Source: Timema cristinae (lineage: Eukaryota > Arthropoda > Insecta > Phasmatodea > Timematidae). Taken from it: a stretch of DNA of 64,000 nucleotides. The notes beneath the pieces were generated by a model, which did no database searches, was not told where the DNA came from, and saw only the letters and a list, made by a program, of their open reading frames with translations. The stretch is taken from positions 64,617,132 to 64,681,131 of the forward strand of contig JBCFYV010000001.1 in assembly GCA_039000515.1 (NCBI GenBank), written 5' to 3'. A program made the translations under genes and the position numbers. Positions 47,801 to 58,339 of this stretch are shown in pieces; the first letter of the stretch is position 1; each line of letters starts with the position of its first letter.

Positions 47801-49010
47801 TAGTCTACACACAGGCTACCTACTGGATGTCATGTCTCTCCCGGTCAGTGTGACCAGAGCAGTTAATAGTCTACACACAGGCGACATACTGGATGTCATG
47901 TCTCTCCCGGTCAGTGTGACCAGAGAAGCTAATAGTCTACACACAGGCTATGTACTGGATGTCATGTCTCTCCTGGTCAGTGTGACCAGAGAAGCTAATA
48001 CTCTACACACAGGCTACCTACTGGATGTCATGTCTCTCCTGGTCAGTGTGACCAGAGAAGCTAATAGTCTACACACAGGCTACCTACTGGATGTCATGTC
48101 TCTCCCGGTCAGTGTGACCAGAGCAGTTAATAGTCTACACACAGGCTACCTACTGGATGTCATGTCTCTCCCGGTCAGTGTGACCAGAGAAGCTAATAGT
48201 CTACACACAGGCTACCTACTGGATGTCATGTCTCTCCTGGTCAGTGTGACCAGAGAAGCTAATAGTCTACACACAGGCTACCTACTGGATGTCATGTCTC
48301 TCCCAGTCAGTGTGACCAGAGAAGCTAATAGTCTACACAGGTGTACCTACTGGATGTCATGTCTCTCCTGGTCAGTGTGACCAGAGCAGTTAATAGTCTA
48401 CACACAGGCTACCTACTGGATGTCATGTTTCTCCTGGTCAGTGTGACCAGAGCAGTTAATAGTCTACACACAGGCGACCTACTGGATGTCATGTCTCTCC
48501 TGGTCAGTGTGACCAGAGCAGTTAATAGTCTACACACAGGCTACCTACTGGATGTCATGTCTCTCCTGGTCAGTGTGACCAGAGCAGTTAATAGTCTACA
48601 CACAGGCTACCTACTGGATGTCATGTCTCTCCCAGTCAGTGTGACCAGAGCAGTTAATAGTCTACACACAGGCTACCTACTGGATGTCATGTCTCTCCTG
48701 GTCAGTGTGACCAGAGCAGTTAATAGTCTACACACAGGCTACCTACTGGATGTCATGTCTCTCCTGGTCAGTGTGACCAGAGCAGTTAATAGTCTACACA
48801 CAGGCTACCTACTGGATGTCATGTCTCTCCTGGTCAGTGTGACCAGAGCAGTTAATAGTCTACACACAGGCTACCTACTGGATGTCATGTCTCTCCTGGT
48901 CAGTGTGACCAGAGCAGTTAATAGTCTACACACACGCTACCTACTGGATGTCATGTCTCTCCCGGTCATATATGCCATACGCTAATATTAATAATATAAT
49001 AATATAATTG
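44885..49010 (+). mobile_element. tRNA-headed SINE whose body is expanded into a 4-kb VNTR
   Basis: The head GGCCCTGTGGTGTAGTGGTC and CTGGGTTCGGTTCCCAG (perfect 5-bp T-stem) form a tRNA-like promoter at 44889-44956. A linker (ACCTTGGGTGAAATTACCTC) leads into the 66-bp array. After the array, ATATGCCATACGCTAATATT and (AATAT)n resemble a SINE 3' end. I infer one element with an internal VNTR. The alternative is an array that merely starts beside a SINE. Confidence 0.5.
44993..48970 (+). repeat. TR5: 66-bp satellite, about 60 units
   Basis: The unit reads TCTCTCCTGGTCAGTGTGAC, CAGAGCAGTTAATAGTCTAC, ACACAGGCTACCTACTGGAT, GTCATG. Variants: CTGG/CCGG/CCAG before TCAG, GCAGTT/GAAGCT/GCAGCT, GGCTAC/GGCGAC/AAGCTAC. 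Because 66 is a multiple of 3, open frames of 142-429 codons (a 22-residue repeat, SLLVSVTRAVNSLHTGYLLD plus VM) cross it; frame breaks coincide with 3-bp or 1-bp unit variants. CTGGTCA-GTG-TGACCAG is a perfect 7-bp inverted repeat with 3-nt spacer. It lies about 80 nt upstream of a BBS9 exon. Confidence 0.97.
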
Positions 49011-49046
49011 TTAGTTATTAAAAATTACCACCCATGTTGTTTGCAG

Positions 49047-49135
49047 AGGCTCACAGATGGTCCAGCTGTGTGTTCTGCACCCTCGAAGCGTTGCAGTGTA
49101 CAGTCTGGTCACCAAGTCAGGAGCAGCTGAACATG
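49047..49135 (+). CDS. BBS9: BBS9 (PTHB1) exon, N-terminal beta-propeller
   Basis: The acceptor is GTTGTTTGCAG and the donor CATG/GTTAGT. After one split base it encodes GSQMVQLCVLHPRSVAVYSL and VTKSGAAEHG. This matches the BBS9 blade in which a VLH-R---VYS strand is followed by an EHG turn. BBS9 is a BBSome subunit for cilium trafficking. The frame is fixed by the next exon, where the leftover G joins GA to make GGA (Gly) before DQNR. A longer frame in another phase (from 49034) also exists but does not fit. Preceding exons were not located in this window. Confidence 0.88.
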
Positions 49136-50131
49136 GTTAGTGGTTACATATACTTTGGAAACTCTCTTGATAATAGTTCTTACAAAATTTGTTGGAACAA
49201 CTTCAAACATTGTTAGGATGTTTCCCAAATCACCAGTTTTAAACATTATTTCTAATAAAAACTGTTATAAACTAAGTAATTTGTTTTGTGTTGTATTCCT
49301 GATGGATAAAGACAGCTAAAACCTTAAAAGGTCATGATGCTAGGTAAATAAGGAAATGCCATGGAATCTAATTCTTGCCCGCTTCTGCAATTAACATTTA
49401 AACAAAAATGAAAGATTTTGTTTCTCGATGCTTTTAACAAAGTGTATTGCCTGGATATGGCTGTCAAAATGAGATGTTTGTAAAGAGTTTGTTTTATTAC
49501 ACATTTATACATGTAAAACAAACATTTAAAACTAGAATAACAACTTTAAAATTTTTTATGTTTAGAAACTGTTAGGATGATCTGCAAAAATATGTGATAA
49601 ATGTAATAAACGAAAAAATTGCCATTTACCAAGAAAAACTGTAAAATGCTTAGGTCGAGAATTTTTCAAGGATTCAAGACTCATTTACTAGATTTTTTTA
49701 ATTCTTTTTTTTTAAAAAGATTTGAGGTTGATCGTTAAAATGGTTTAGGCTCCATACAGAGATTAAGACAGACAGCATCAGGAAAATTAATTTTTCGGTT
49801 TCAGGGGATCTTGAAACATTGACCTATTTCTCTAAACGGTCAAGAGAATGTAGAAAAAAAAAACTTGTTAAAGTTTTTATAGTGAATTAAGACCCATATA
49901 TGAAAAAGAATTGAAAATCTAAAATGCATTATTATTGAATAATTAAAAATACTAAGTCATAATAATTGATTCTGACAATATATCAAACCAACTAACTTAA
50001 GTTATTTTAATAAAAACATACATACCTTTATGTCGATCTTGAGAGAATATGTTTACATAAAGGAAAACTTGAATAGCTCGGACACCATCCCATGGATGTG
50101 TTTTAATACTCCAATTACAACATTTCTTATG
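49136..50131. other. BBS9 intron, AT-rich, nothing recognised
   Basis: Only short frames on either strand. Confidence 0.5.
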
Positions 50132-50385
50132 ACCCACCTCGATGGCGTAGTTGGCTAATGCGCTAATTTCATGTTTAGCCAGACTTCCGAGGACGGGGAG
50201 ATTGAGGTTTGAATCTCGGTTATGTCAACTGGGGAGGAGGGGTTCCTGAATGGTTTTCCACTCTCCCTCCACGCAAATGGAGGTTAACTTCCTATAAATT
50301 CAACCTTCCCAATCACTAACCTATTAGCATAATTAGTACTTAAGCATAGAACTCGAACGGGTAGTTAGACGCAGGGCTAAATTAA
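50132..50385 (+). mobile_element. SINE-A, full-length diverged copy
   Basis: CCCACCTCGATGGCGTAGTT head, GAGGTTTGAATCTCGG B-box, GGTTTTCCACTCTCCCTCCA body, CTCGAACGGGTAGTTAGACG tail, then an A-rich end. It lies in the BBS9 intron about 180 nt before the next exon. Confidence 0.85.
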
Positions 50386-50564
50386 AAAAAAACTTACAAA
50401 ATATATGTACTATGTAGTAACACTATAATATTTACATTATTGAATAAAGACAGGTTTAACTTTTATACTATTTTCAATTTTGGTAACTAGCTCACTTAAT
50501 AGAAGACTTTTTGATATTTGGCTCCTTATTTATTAATAATTAAGTTTGATCATTCTTTAATTAG

Positions 50565-50829
50565 GAGACCAAAACCGCTTGGTGCTTGCATATGAACATT
50601 ATTTACGACGCTCATCTTTCTGCATGGTGTTGGGTCCTTTTGGAGGTGCTCATAGCCGTGACTTCATCTGTGTGCAATCTCTTGATGGAACACTGAGTTT
50701 CTTTGAGCAAGAAACATTTGCTTTTACTAGGTTCTTACCAGGCTTCCTGCTGCCAGGCATCCTTGTGTTCTTATCTCGGACTGATTCCTTTATAACAATT
50801 GCATCCAACTACAATGTGGAGAGCTACAG
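50565..50829 (+). CDS. BBS9: BBS9 (PTHB1) exon, highly conserved propeller segment
   Basis: The acceptor is CTTTAATTAG and the donor TACAG/GTATGT. It encodes DQNRLVLAYEHYLRRSSFCM, VLGPFGGAHSRDFICVQSLD, GTLSFFEQETFAFTRFLPGF, LLPGILVFLSRTDSFITIAS and NYNVESY. The blocks GPFGG---RDFICVQS-DG, FEQE--AF-RFLPGFLLPGP and RTDSF-T--S---VESY are diagnostic for BBS9. It is 265 nt, entering after one base and leaving with two; AG plus the A of the 60486 exon makes AGA, giving VESYRYQ as in the family. Confidence 0.96.
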
Positions 50830-50980
50830 GTATGTTCACTTTGAAAATATTACCCCTACAAATAAACTCCATGATATACTCTAATTTAAGTCAGCCAGAT
50901 ACATTTGCAATCATTACTAACTAGCTCAAATAAAACTTGTATTTAACATTTATGGAACTGGTTATTAACAAGGTGGCAGG

Positions 50981-51052
50981 AAAGAATGGGAGACATGATG
51001 TTTGCTGATGACTTGAGGGTATAGTGTGAGAAGGAAGAGGAATTACAAGAGG
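50981..51052 (+). pseudogene. LINE reverse transcriptase scrap with FADDL motif
   Basis: MMFADDLRV, a stop, then CEKEEELQE: the catalytic (Y/F)ADD box of non-LTR reverse transcriptase with its usual acidic follow-on. Only about 24 codons survive. It lies in the large BBS9 intron, sense to the gene. Confidence 0.65.
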
Positions 51053-51447
51053 GATTCTCAACCGGTGTGCTGCAAGAATATGTAACTTTAAAAAACAAAT
51101 ATTACCATAGAATAATGAAAGTAATAAACAGAAGAAAGTTTTGTTTTTTTAGTGTTTCTCTGAATTGCACGTGCCACGGCACATGGTGTGAGACAATAAT
51201 TGTTTCCCTTTTCATCATTTCATAATGTTCATTTTTAGTGATATTATTAATGTTTAGTCTAGTAGTATTATTAATATTTACTGATCCCACATTTTGGTTG
51301 GTTATGGTGGTGGTTTATTGATTTCCAAAGCTATTTTACTCTAGAACTGTTCTCACCTCCCGCGTCGCATCAGTGGAGAAGGGCGTGCTCATAGAGCTAT
51401 TGGCAATGGTCCCCTAAATTTAAGGTCGGCCCCAAGAGAGTGTTTAT

Positions 51448-52527
51448 TGTTGGGCGCCACCTCGTTGGCGATAGTGAGTCTGAACATTAACGAGGAAATT
51501 CGTTCAGTCGCCAGATGTAGATATGAAGATCAACACTCCCCCTCGTAAGGTAGACCAGGACAAATAAGGGACCTCTCTTTACAAATATCAAAACAATTTA
51601 ACCGTAACTTCAGAAGTTATAAATACCACTAACATTCAAAGCCCCCACATTATAGGACTCAAAATTCTAAGTTACTGCTCCAAAACTGTCTGTATGGTAA
51701 TCATGAGTACCCTAATAACAAGCTTAAGTATTGAATGTAAATATATTATTTACATAACTATAACCCCTCGCTGCATACAATAACATGTACATAAAATGTT
51801 CTGACTCATTATGTATTTGTCATACCAGTAGTGGCAATAGAAACAAAATTATAAGTGATCAATCTAACTAGTTGACATCACATAAATTGATCCTCAAAAC
51901 ATTACCACATAGCTGTCCATTTCAGACACCAATTAGTAACATATTACCGTTTAGAAAGAATGTCATAACCTAATTAACCCTTAACTTAATCGCTGAAGGG
52001 GAGCTTTAATACTACCCAGCTTCACGCCAAGTAGTTTTCCCCCTTCCCGACCGGCCAACTATTTCACTACTATCCCATTAGAACGGGTGCAACTATGTTA
52101 ACATTACCAAAATACAACCACACTGAAAGTTGAAATAGACAGTACATAAGATAAGGATTGATTAATATGAATAGGTCTACCTTACCCCTGCCACAAAACT
52201 TCGCTCCAAATCCTCCTCACGGAGACAGAGGGTATTCGCAACCCAGGCGTCCAAGTCCAACACACGTACACACACGAGTCCGTACCGCAAAACACTGACT
52301 CAAACTCTTCTCATATAACTCAACCGCAGTTCACCGCTCAAGTTCGTTTGTAAGCCACGGATAGTTCATAGCGCTGTCGGATGTACTGTAGCGCCACGTG
52401 GCGAAATAGGCAATTACGCACCACCCGGAGTTCACTACGTGGGCATGATTCCACAATAAACAACTCATTTATTTAGCGGGCCAGGCTAAATATCGGAGGA
52501 GAGATCCATGGGACGGGAAACGTTACA
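51448..52527 (-). mobile_element. Candidate LTR plus primer-binding site, minus strand
   Basis: On the minus strand, a segment beginning TGTAACGTTTCCCGTCCCAT (from 52527) and ending near CGCCA (51466) is followed after about 6 nt by TGGCGCCCAACA (51459-51448), which matches the usual tRNA-Lys-type primer-binding site of insect LTR elements. The region is GC-richer than its flanks. No second LTR or pol is visible, so it would be a truncated remnant. The LTR ends are inferred from TG/CA only. Confidence 0.35.
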
Positions 52528-52720
52528 CTGTATTTATGTATTTCATTCATAGTTTTTGTTATTTATATCTTATAATTAACTTAGTAAGGGAGTAAGTAAA
52601 AATGTTAATTTTAATTGTAAATATTCACGATATTAAAACACTGTTTATTGTTTATTATGCTACTTTGATGTATTCTACTTTAAAAAAAGGGGAAAAAAAA
52701 AAAAAACATACAAACATTCT

Positions 52721-52881
52721 TACAAGAGTGCCACTAGTCAATCTCTTTACAAGTGCACTAATTCTAACTTTTACAAGAGTGCCACTAGATTCTAATCTCT
52801 TTTACAAGAGTGCCACTAGATTCTAATCTCTTTTACAAGAGTGCCACTAGATTCTAATCTCTTTTACAAGAGTGCCACTAG
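52721..52881. repeat. 31-bp tandem repeat, about 4 copies plus degenerate units
   Basis: The unit is TTTTACAAGAGTGCCACTAG followed by ATTCTAATCTC. The first two units (from 52721) are diverged and the last four nearly identical. A homopolymer run (52681-52705) precedes it. Confidence 0.93.
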
Positions 52882-52889
52882 CCTAGAAG

Positions 52890-52960
52890 GGTTGAGAATT
52901 CATGAAGTACAGGAACAACTACAAGAATGGAATGAGGAAATGAAAGAGTGTGAATATGAA
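52890..52960 (+). pseudogene. LINE reverse transcriptase scrap
   Basis: HEVQEQLQEWNEEMKECEYE resembles the stretch that follows the FADD box in LINE RTs (EELQE-L-EW-EEM). Together with 50981-51052 it may be one copy split by an insertion. Confidence 0.5.
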
Positions 52961-53059
52961 ATGTATTGTGGGCAGGGGCTCCGGAAGATGTTTGAAAGTG
53001 GTAGGGTTCAACTGAGTGGGAGTTCGGAGGTCCTGACCAGGTAAAACTTTAGACCCTGG

Positions 53060-53580
53060 ATGACTTTTGAAGCTATTTGAAAGAGATTATTGTATATCTT
53101 TCTTTGTCAATATATATAGTAACAATATAGTAGGAACTAGTGTGGGGGAAAAACGGGTAATTCTTTTCGGTCAACAATTAAAAATGATGGGTTGTCCTCG
53201 TCAATATTTTTATTTTCTAGGTAATGATATTATCCATTGGTATTTGGCCAAAAGGGGAATTAAAAGCCCCCCCTCCAAAAATTTACCTAAACTCTAATGC
53301 CCTTATTAGCTATTTAGAGTGGTCCACACTTGGAAAAATTTATGAAAATTATACTCTTCTAGAAGTTATTTGAAGTTGCTCTCACCCATATTTTTATTTT
53401 AAATTCGTGATTTTCTAAAAGCTACTTAAATTATTCCTCACTTGGAAATCATTTAAAGTTTATTACCTGTAAATGTTATTTAAAGTGATTCTCCTCTAAC
53501 AAATTTTTGAAGATTAGATGCCCCTTAAACTTTTAGAGTGGTTAATTAGTGGCAATTTTTTTGAAAATTTGCTGTCTCTA
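53060..53580. repeat. Ancient degenerate tandem repeat, about 60-75-bp units
   Basis: Recurring blocks AAATTTTTGAA, TAGATGCCCC, CTAGAAGTTATTTGAAGT and GAGTGGTC occur at irregular spacing. A second block of the same family lies at 55660-55990. Confidence 0.65.
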
Positions 53581-53809
53581 GAACAAGGATCGGGGAACTT
53601 TTTTTACCAAATATCCCAAAATGTATATATTAACGCCGACGTTTGATTTGAAAGGGAGAAAATCATAGAATAGATTGTTCAAATTCCAAGGTTTATTGAA
53701 TCTATTTATTTTCAAATGGAGAATACAATTAGAAATATAAATAGTATAAAATAAATTAATATCCTCACTATGAAACAAAAAGATTTTTTTGAAAACTTTT
53801 TTACTTCAG

Positions 53810-54310
53810 GTTTTGGAGAAATGATGTTGCTTCATTTTTGACACAATAACATCAAATTTGGGGCATTTTGATGTCAGAGCAATTTGAATACTGTCTTGGG
53901 GTCCATTTGATTTTCTTCTTTGTTTTTATTTTGATTAGAGTGGAAAATCCTTGTTCCAAAGGTAGGTTGTTGCAAAAGGCAGCAACTTTTTGACTGCTTC
54001 CTCATGTGCATTTTTGAAGGCCTTTGCAGCTGTCGACATAAAAAAATATGACATCTGCTTTGTTTTCAAATTCAATACGTGTTTCATCATTGGATCAAAG
54101 TTCAAGAAGGGCCTCTGCCCACCCTTGAGGCTCTTCAGGTACATCAGCAATTCACATTTAAAGGGATTTACAATCAACTGACAGTTATAAATCAAGACTT
54201 GGAAAGTAAACAGAGAACCGCTCTTTGAGTTTGGTAAGATGCCTTATAACTGTATCCTTGATGTCATCAAAAGTAATATTTTTACAATCTTCCAAAAACA
54301 AAGCTAACTT
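53810..54310 (-). pseudogene. hAT transposase remnant, ZBED5/SCAND3-like C-terminus
   Basis: On the minus strand in several frames and in order: KLALFLEDCKNITFDDIKDT, HLTKLKERFSVYFPSLD, ADVPEEPQGWAEALLEL, SNDETRIEFENKADV, FFMSTAAKAFKNAHEEAVKK, LLPFATTYL, QGFSTLIKIKTK and a closing SKMKQHHFS-like piece. This order is the C-terminal half of ZBED5/SCAND3/GTF2IRD2-type hAT proteins. At least four frameshifts and several stops make it a clear pseudogene. It lies in the BBS9 intron, antisense. Confidence 0.85.
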
Positions 54311-55659
54311 TTGCTTGCTTATTAAATAATGAATGAATAAATGTATAAATAGTAAATCCTTGCTAACAAAACACTATCTTACCTTGATCGTTGAAGTTTT
54401 TCAGCATAAGATAAAACAACGGGTGACTAGGCCACAATGACGTATACAAGAGGTGTACTGGCGCTGGCTGCCAAGCCACAACATATTGGGTGTTTAGTGA
54501 TTATGTCACAACGCTTTGACAACCAAATTGACCACATGCAGTGTTGCCAGGAACACACTTTTTATATAATTTTATTTATATCTATAGAGTTCTCATTACC
54601 CCCAAGAATTCCATTTCTCCCTCATTTGCGGTAATTTACCCCGGTTTGCCAACCCATGCTCTATAAGATAGAGGTTTTTTAAAATTATAGTTAGACTTTA
54701 GTGCACACATCCAAATAAATATTTCTTACATATATGTAGGTGTTACAGAATGTCAAGGTCATCCACAGCTTACAATAAGGATACTGTAAGGGGAGGGCAT
54801 AAACACCTGACAGGAAAACAAACGAGGGGGAATCTCTCAAATACAGAAAAAATGTTCATTTCAAAGTTTTAAGTAAAAACACAACTATTCTTGATAGTTC
54901 AAATTGAAAGTAATTTATTAATGATACAAAAAACAATCCATTGCAATACTTTGGCTGTAATCACGAGCCTCTCGACAAATACCATACACACTATAATGTA
55001 ATTTAAGACTAATGCTTAAACATTGTTCCTACATTCTGATGTCCATTCATTTTGAAATATATCATTCAGGTAGCGGCTGGTTAAAATTTAAACCCAGCTG
55101 ATTTCTGCTGTTAAAATTTATTTATTTTACACACTTTTAAACAGCGCAATAAGGCCTATACTTTAAAATTCTTTTACTTCCCCAGATTTTCCAGACCAAA
55201 GAATATTTACTTTCACAGTATTTTCTAATAAAAGCTATACATAAAAAAATTATAATTTTCATTGCCATCTATTAAAATCTTGTCAAAAAGATAGTCAAGA
55301 AATCACATTAGTTGGGGATAAAACTAATAGTTTGGACTTGGTAATGCTCTCTAATTTGTATTTTATAAATTATTGCCAAAAATTTAAAAACTTCAATGAC
55401 ATATTATAATTTCTCTGACTTGTTTACTTTTCATGTCCCACCCAATATATTCACTTGTACGTGTTATCTCTGTTTCCCATGTACACTCCGTTTACCTTAG
55501 TCTCATGGGCGTAGGGAGGATTTAGTTTTGGGAGAGTTTCCAATTGTAAGTCTATGAGACAATTTTAAGACTTCTCAGTAATGAGAACATATTTTTAAAT
55601 GTGGTGGTGGAACTTATTTGTTTTGATGGGGGGGAAGGGGAGATATCGGGATTTATTTA
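54311..55659. other. BBS9 intron, AT-rich, nothing recognised
   Basis: No coding or repeat signal beyond short A/T runs. Confidence 0.4.
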
Positions 55660-55990
55660 TTTTAGGAAGTTCTCTCCCTCTTAGTTAATGTTTGAAAATT
55701 GGATGCCCTCTTACGTATTTGGAGTGGTCCTCCAGCAAATTTTTGAAAATAGATGCCTCTAAAAGTTATGTTAAGTAGTGCTAGACCAGATTTTTTCATA
55801 AATTAAATTCCTAGAAATAATTATATTCTAGTGGTCCTGTTCCTAAAAATGTTGATGCCGATAAAAATCTATTTAGGGGGATCCTTGCCCCTTTTTTTTT
55901 ACTATCAAAGTTAGATAGATACCTCTAGAAGCTATTTGAAGTGGGTTTCCCCCCAACAAATTTTTGAAAAATGGGTGCTTTTAGATGCTA
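55660..55990. repeat. Second block of the degenerate 60-75-bp repeat
   Basis: CAGCAAATTTTTGAAAATAG, ATGCCTCTAAAAGTTATGTT, ACCTCTAGAAGCTATTTGAA and CCAACAAATTTTTGAAAAAT match the units at 53060-53580. Confidence 0.65.
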
Positions 55991-56276
55991 AGAAATATTA
56001 GCTGGCCAGTTTTATGGGGGGTGGGGTGAGGGGAAAGGGAATCTTTGTGTCTTATTTTCTCTATTCCAAAAGCTGGTAAACCAAGAGGCGCACATGTTGA
56101 GGGGGGTATCCTCGGGAGATGACTGATTGGAGGGTTAGGGGGGACAGATTCTTTCAAGATGAAACCAGGTGGCATCCAAGGTAATGATGAGTTGAGGCCT
56201 AGATAGATTCAAGTAGATTTATTTTAGTTTGTTAAATACAGTTTGATTTTACAATAAAGATTCTTATAATAATGTC

Positions 56277-56398
56277 AGTGGATGCATGGTCTAAGGTGCT
56301 ACTATTACAGTAGACTATATTGTCTATGATAGGGAGATCGAGGTTAGATTCTCATTTGGGTGTGCTGAGGGTGGGTTTCCACTCTCCCTCCACGCAAG
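56277..56398 (+). mobile_element. SINE-A, 3'-truncated copy
   Basis: GTGGATGCATGGTCTAAGGT head, GGGAGATCGAGGTTAGATTC B-box (mutated), GTTTCCACTCTCCCTCCACG body, then an abrupt end at GCAA/GAATAAC. Confidence 0.8.
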
Positions 56399-57426
56399 AA
56401 TAACAAGGGCCGTGTAGCGAGTATTTACTCGAGTGTCTAGCTCCGTGGTTCGAGTAACTGTTGCCATCTGATGCGAGTATGGAGTATCTCCGATCACTGA
56501 TATCTCAATCACCGATACTTTTGATATCGAGTAACTGGGAGTAGCGGTATCATATGGTATCGGTGAGAAAATCACAGCCATTGATTTATCACCCATCTAT
56601 AGTCACTCTCTCCTGGAATCTTAACTTGTTAGGACGTAGTTTGATGATATATAAAGATATTTTAGTCATCTTTGTATAAAAACAGCATCATGTTTCACTA
56701 AAAGGATAATTCAATATTCTTAAAAATAAATCTAAATATATAAATGTGAATTGAAAGGTGTTTTTCATGAAATTTTCATTCATATCAATTACTTGTAGGG
56801 CATGGTGTTGATATGGAACATTAACATAGTTTATCATTTTTAAAATATCATTTGATAGCTGTCAAATTGCCAGGAAATAACGACAAAGGAAAGGACTAGG
56901 ATAGTTGGAATCCTCAGGGGCACATCTAATTACCTAATATAATAGAAAGGATCGCTGAGGCCGATGGCAATTTCCTTCCAAGGGTCATTTGATTGTTTGC
57001 ATGAAAAGGTATGCCTTTACTCTTCAGGCCCTCTTGACTGCTGTGCAGGTGTCGCAACCCACAACATTCCGTCTGGCGGTCTTGCTTAGTCCTACTCAAG
57101 TGTACTATCTCCTTACATCCTCAAGGAAGTGTTCTTTCTAGGATGACCTACTTTAGCATGGCCATGGAGTTTCATTGGCATCCTGTTGAGACGAGGAGTT
57201 TCCATTCTTCCTCGGGGCTATCTATGTTGAGCATGGTTTGTTCTTGAAGATGTGTCACTGTACATAAATCTTCTCTTGCATTGTTGGTTGGTTTGTTTTA
57301 TAGCCTGGGGTGTGTTTTATATTGCAGTAATATCACCATCATGGCAGATGTAGCAATGGTTAGTGCCATAGTGTGCCTGACAGTGCTTAGTTATAAGTAA
57401 AACACGAACAGATCAACCAATGTACA
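56399..57426. other. Unrecognised stretch with a GAGTA-rich segment
   Basis: 56410-56570 is rich in CGAGTA / GAGTATC / GATATC motifs and follows directly on the truncated SINE, so it may be an inserted non-autonomous element. 56900-57300 is GC-richer but shows no frame or homology. Confidence 0.35.
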
Positions 57427-57605
57427 GTAGCCTCATTGTTTCTTTGGTGCTGACTGACAGCTGACAGCTAAAAGCTTTGAAAAGTTACCAGATCAAATTA
57501 TGTATCACTACGCCGAACCATATGATCTGCAAAAAACATATGTTTAGCAGCTGTCAGAAGTCAGCTGTGAGATGTCAGTCAGCACCAAAGAAGCCATGTG
57601 GCTAC
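57427..57605. mobile_element. Palindromic MITE-like element
   Basis: The left arm GTAGCCTCATTGTTTCTTTG then GTGCTGACTGACAGCTGACA matches the reverse complement of the right arm (GTAGCCACATGGCTTCTTTG then GTGCTGACTGACATCTCACA) for about 45 nt with few mismatches. Inner CAGCTAAAAGC and TTTAGCAGCTG extend the dyad. The full length is about 179 bp. No clear target duplication. Confidence 0.7.
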
Positions 57606-57964
57606 TTTAACATCTATAACGCTGGGGGAACAACTTTATGAGGGAAATGTTGATGATGATCTATTTATGCATTTGAAAGCTAACAGTGTGAACATTTTGT
57701 GTGTGTGCAAAGTCATCAGACAATAGCCCACACATGAGCTGGTTTACAAAGACTAGACTGATCCAACGAGAAGATAATCATCACAGCGCCAATTTCCAAA
57801 GAACCTCAAGCATCCAAGAATGTTATGTCAATAACACCTCCATTTCCTTCACTATTCTACCCCCAAAGACCCACAACAAGCAATCCAACTCCTCAAACAA
57901 CACTCCACAAACGGATATCAAAGTGTGAGCTGTGTTCTTCTGCACCCTACATGACAGGAATGAA

Positions 57965-57985
57965 GGGGGGGGGGGGGGGGGGGGG
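57965..57985 (+). repeat. Poly-G tract, 21 G
   Basis: A single uninterrupted G run, the longest in the window. The length may be unreliable. Confidence 0.95.
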
Positions 57986-58339
57986 TGCAATTAAACATAG
58001 CATAGTAACAAAAAGACATACATTTTATTTTCAAGGGACATTATACAAAAGAGTATCAGATCACTGTGTATTACAGGAAATTGGTTGTCTACTTAGTAAA
58101 GGGCAATGCAGCCAGGCTAAAATGTAGCACTCCCTATATTTTCTATAAATGACCATATACACTCGTTCAGCATTCATAGTGCTTGGATTATGTAGTGAGC
58201 GCTCTGCCCCATACTCCCTCGGGCAGCAGTCCACATACCTATGTTTCAAGAATTATACAACCACATTAGAAATCCATACGCATGAAGTGCAAAGTAACAT
58301 CAACAATCAAAACTGGTTAGGGGAGGTGTACATTACAGA

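Noticed and set aside
45002..48985. Long open frames (142-429 codons) encoding a 22-residue repeat
   Set aside because: The 66-bp period is a multiple of 3 and the unit lacks stops in one frame. The frame is interrupted wherever a unit has a short deletion, and no signal peptide, splice context or homology is seen.
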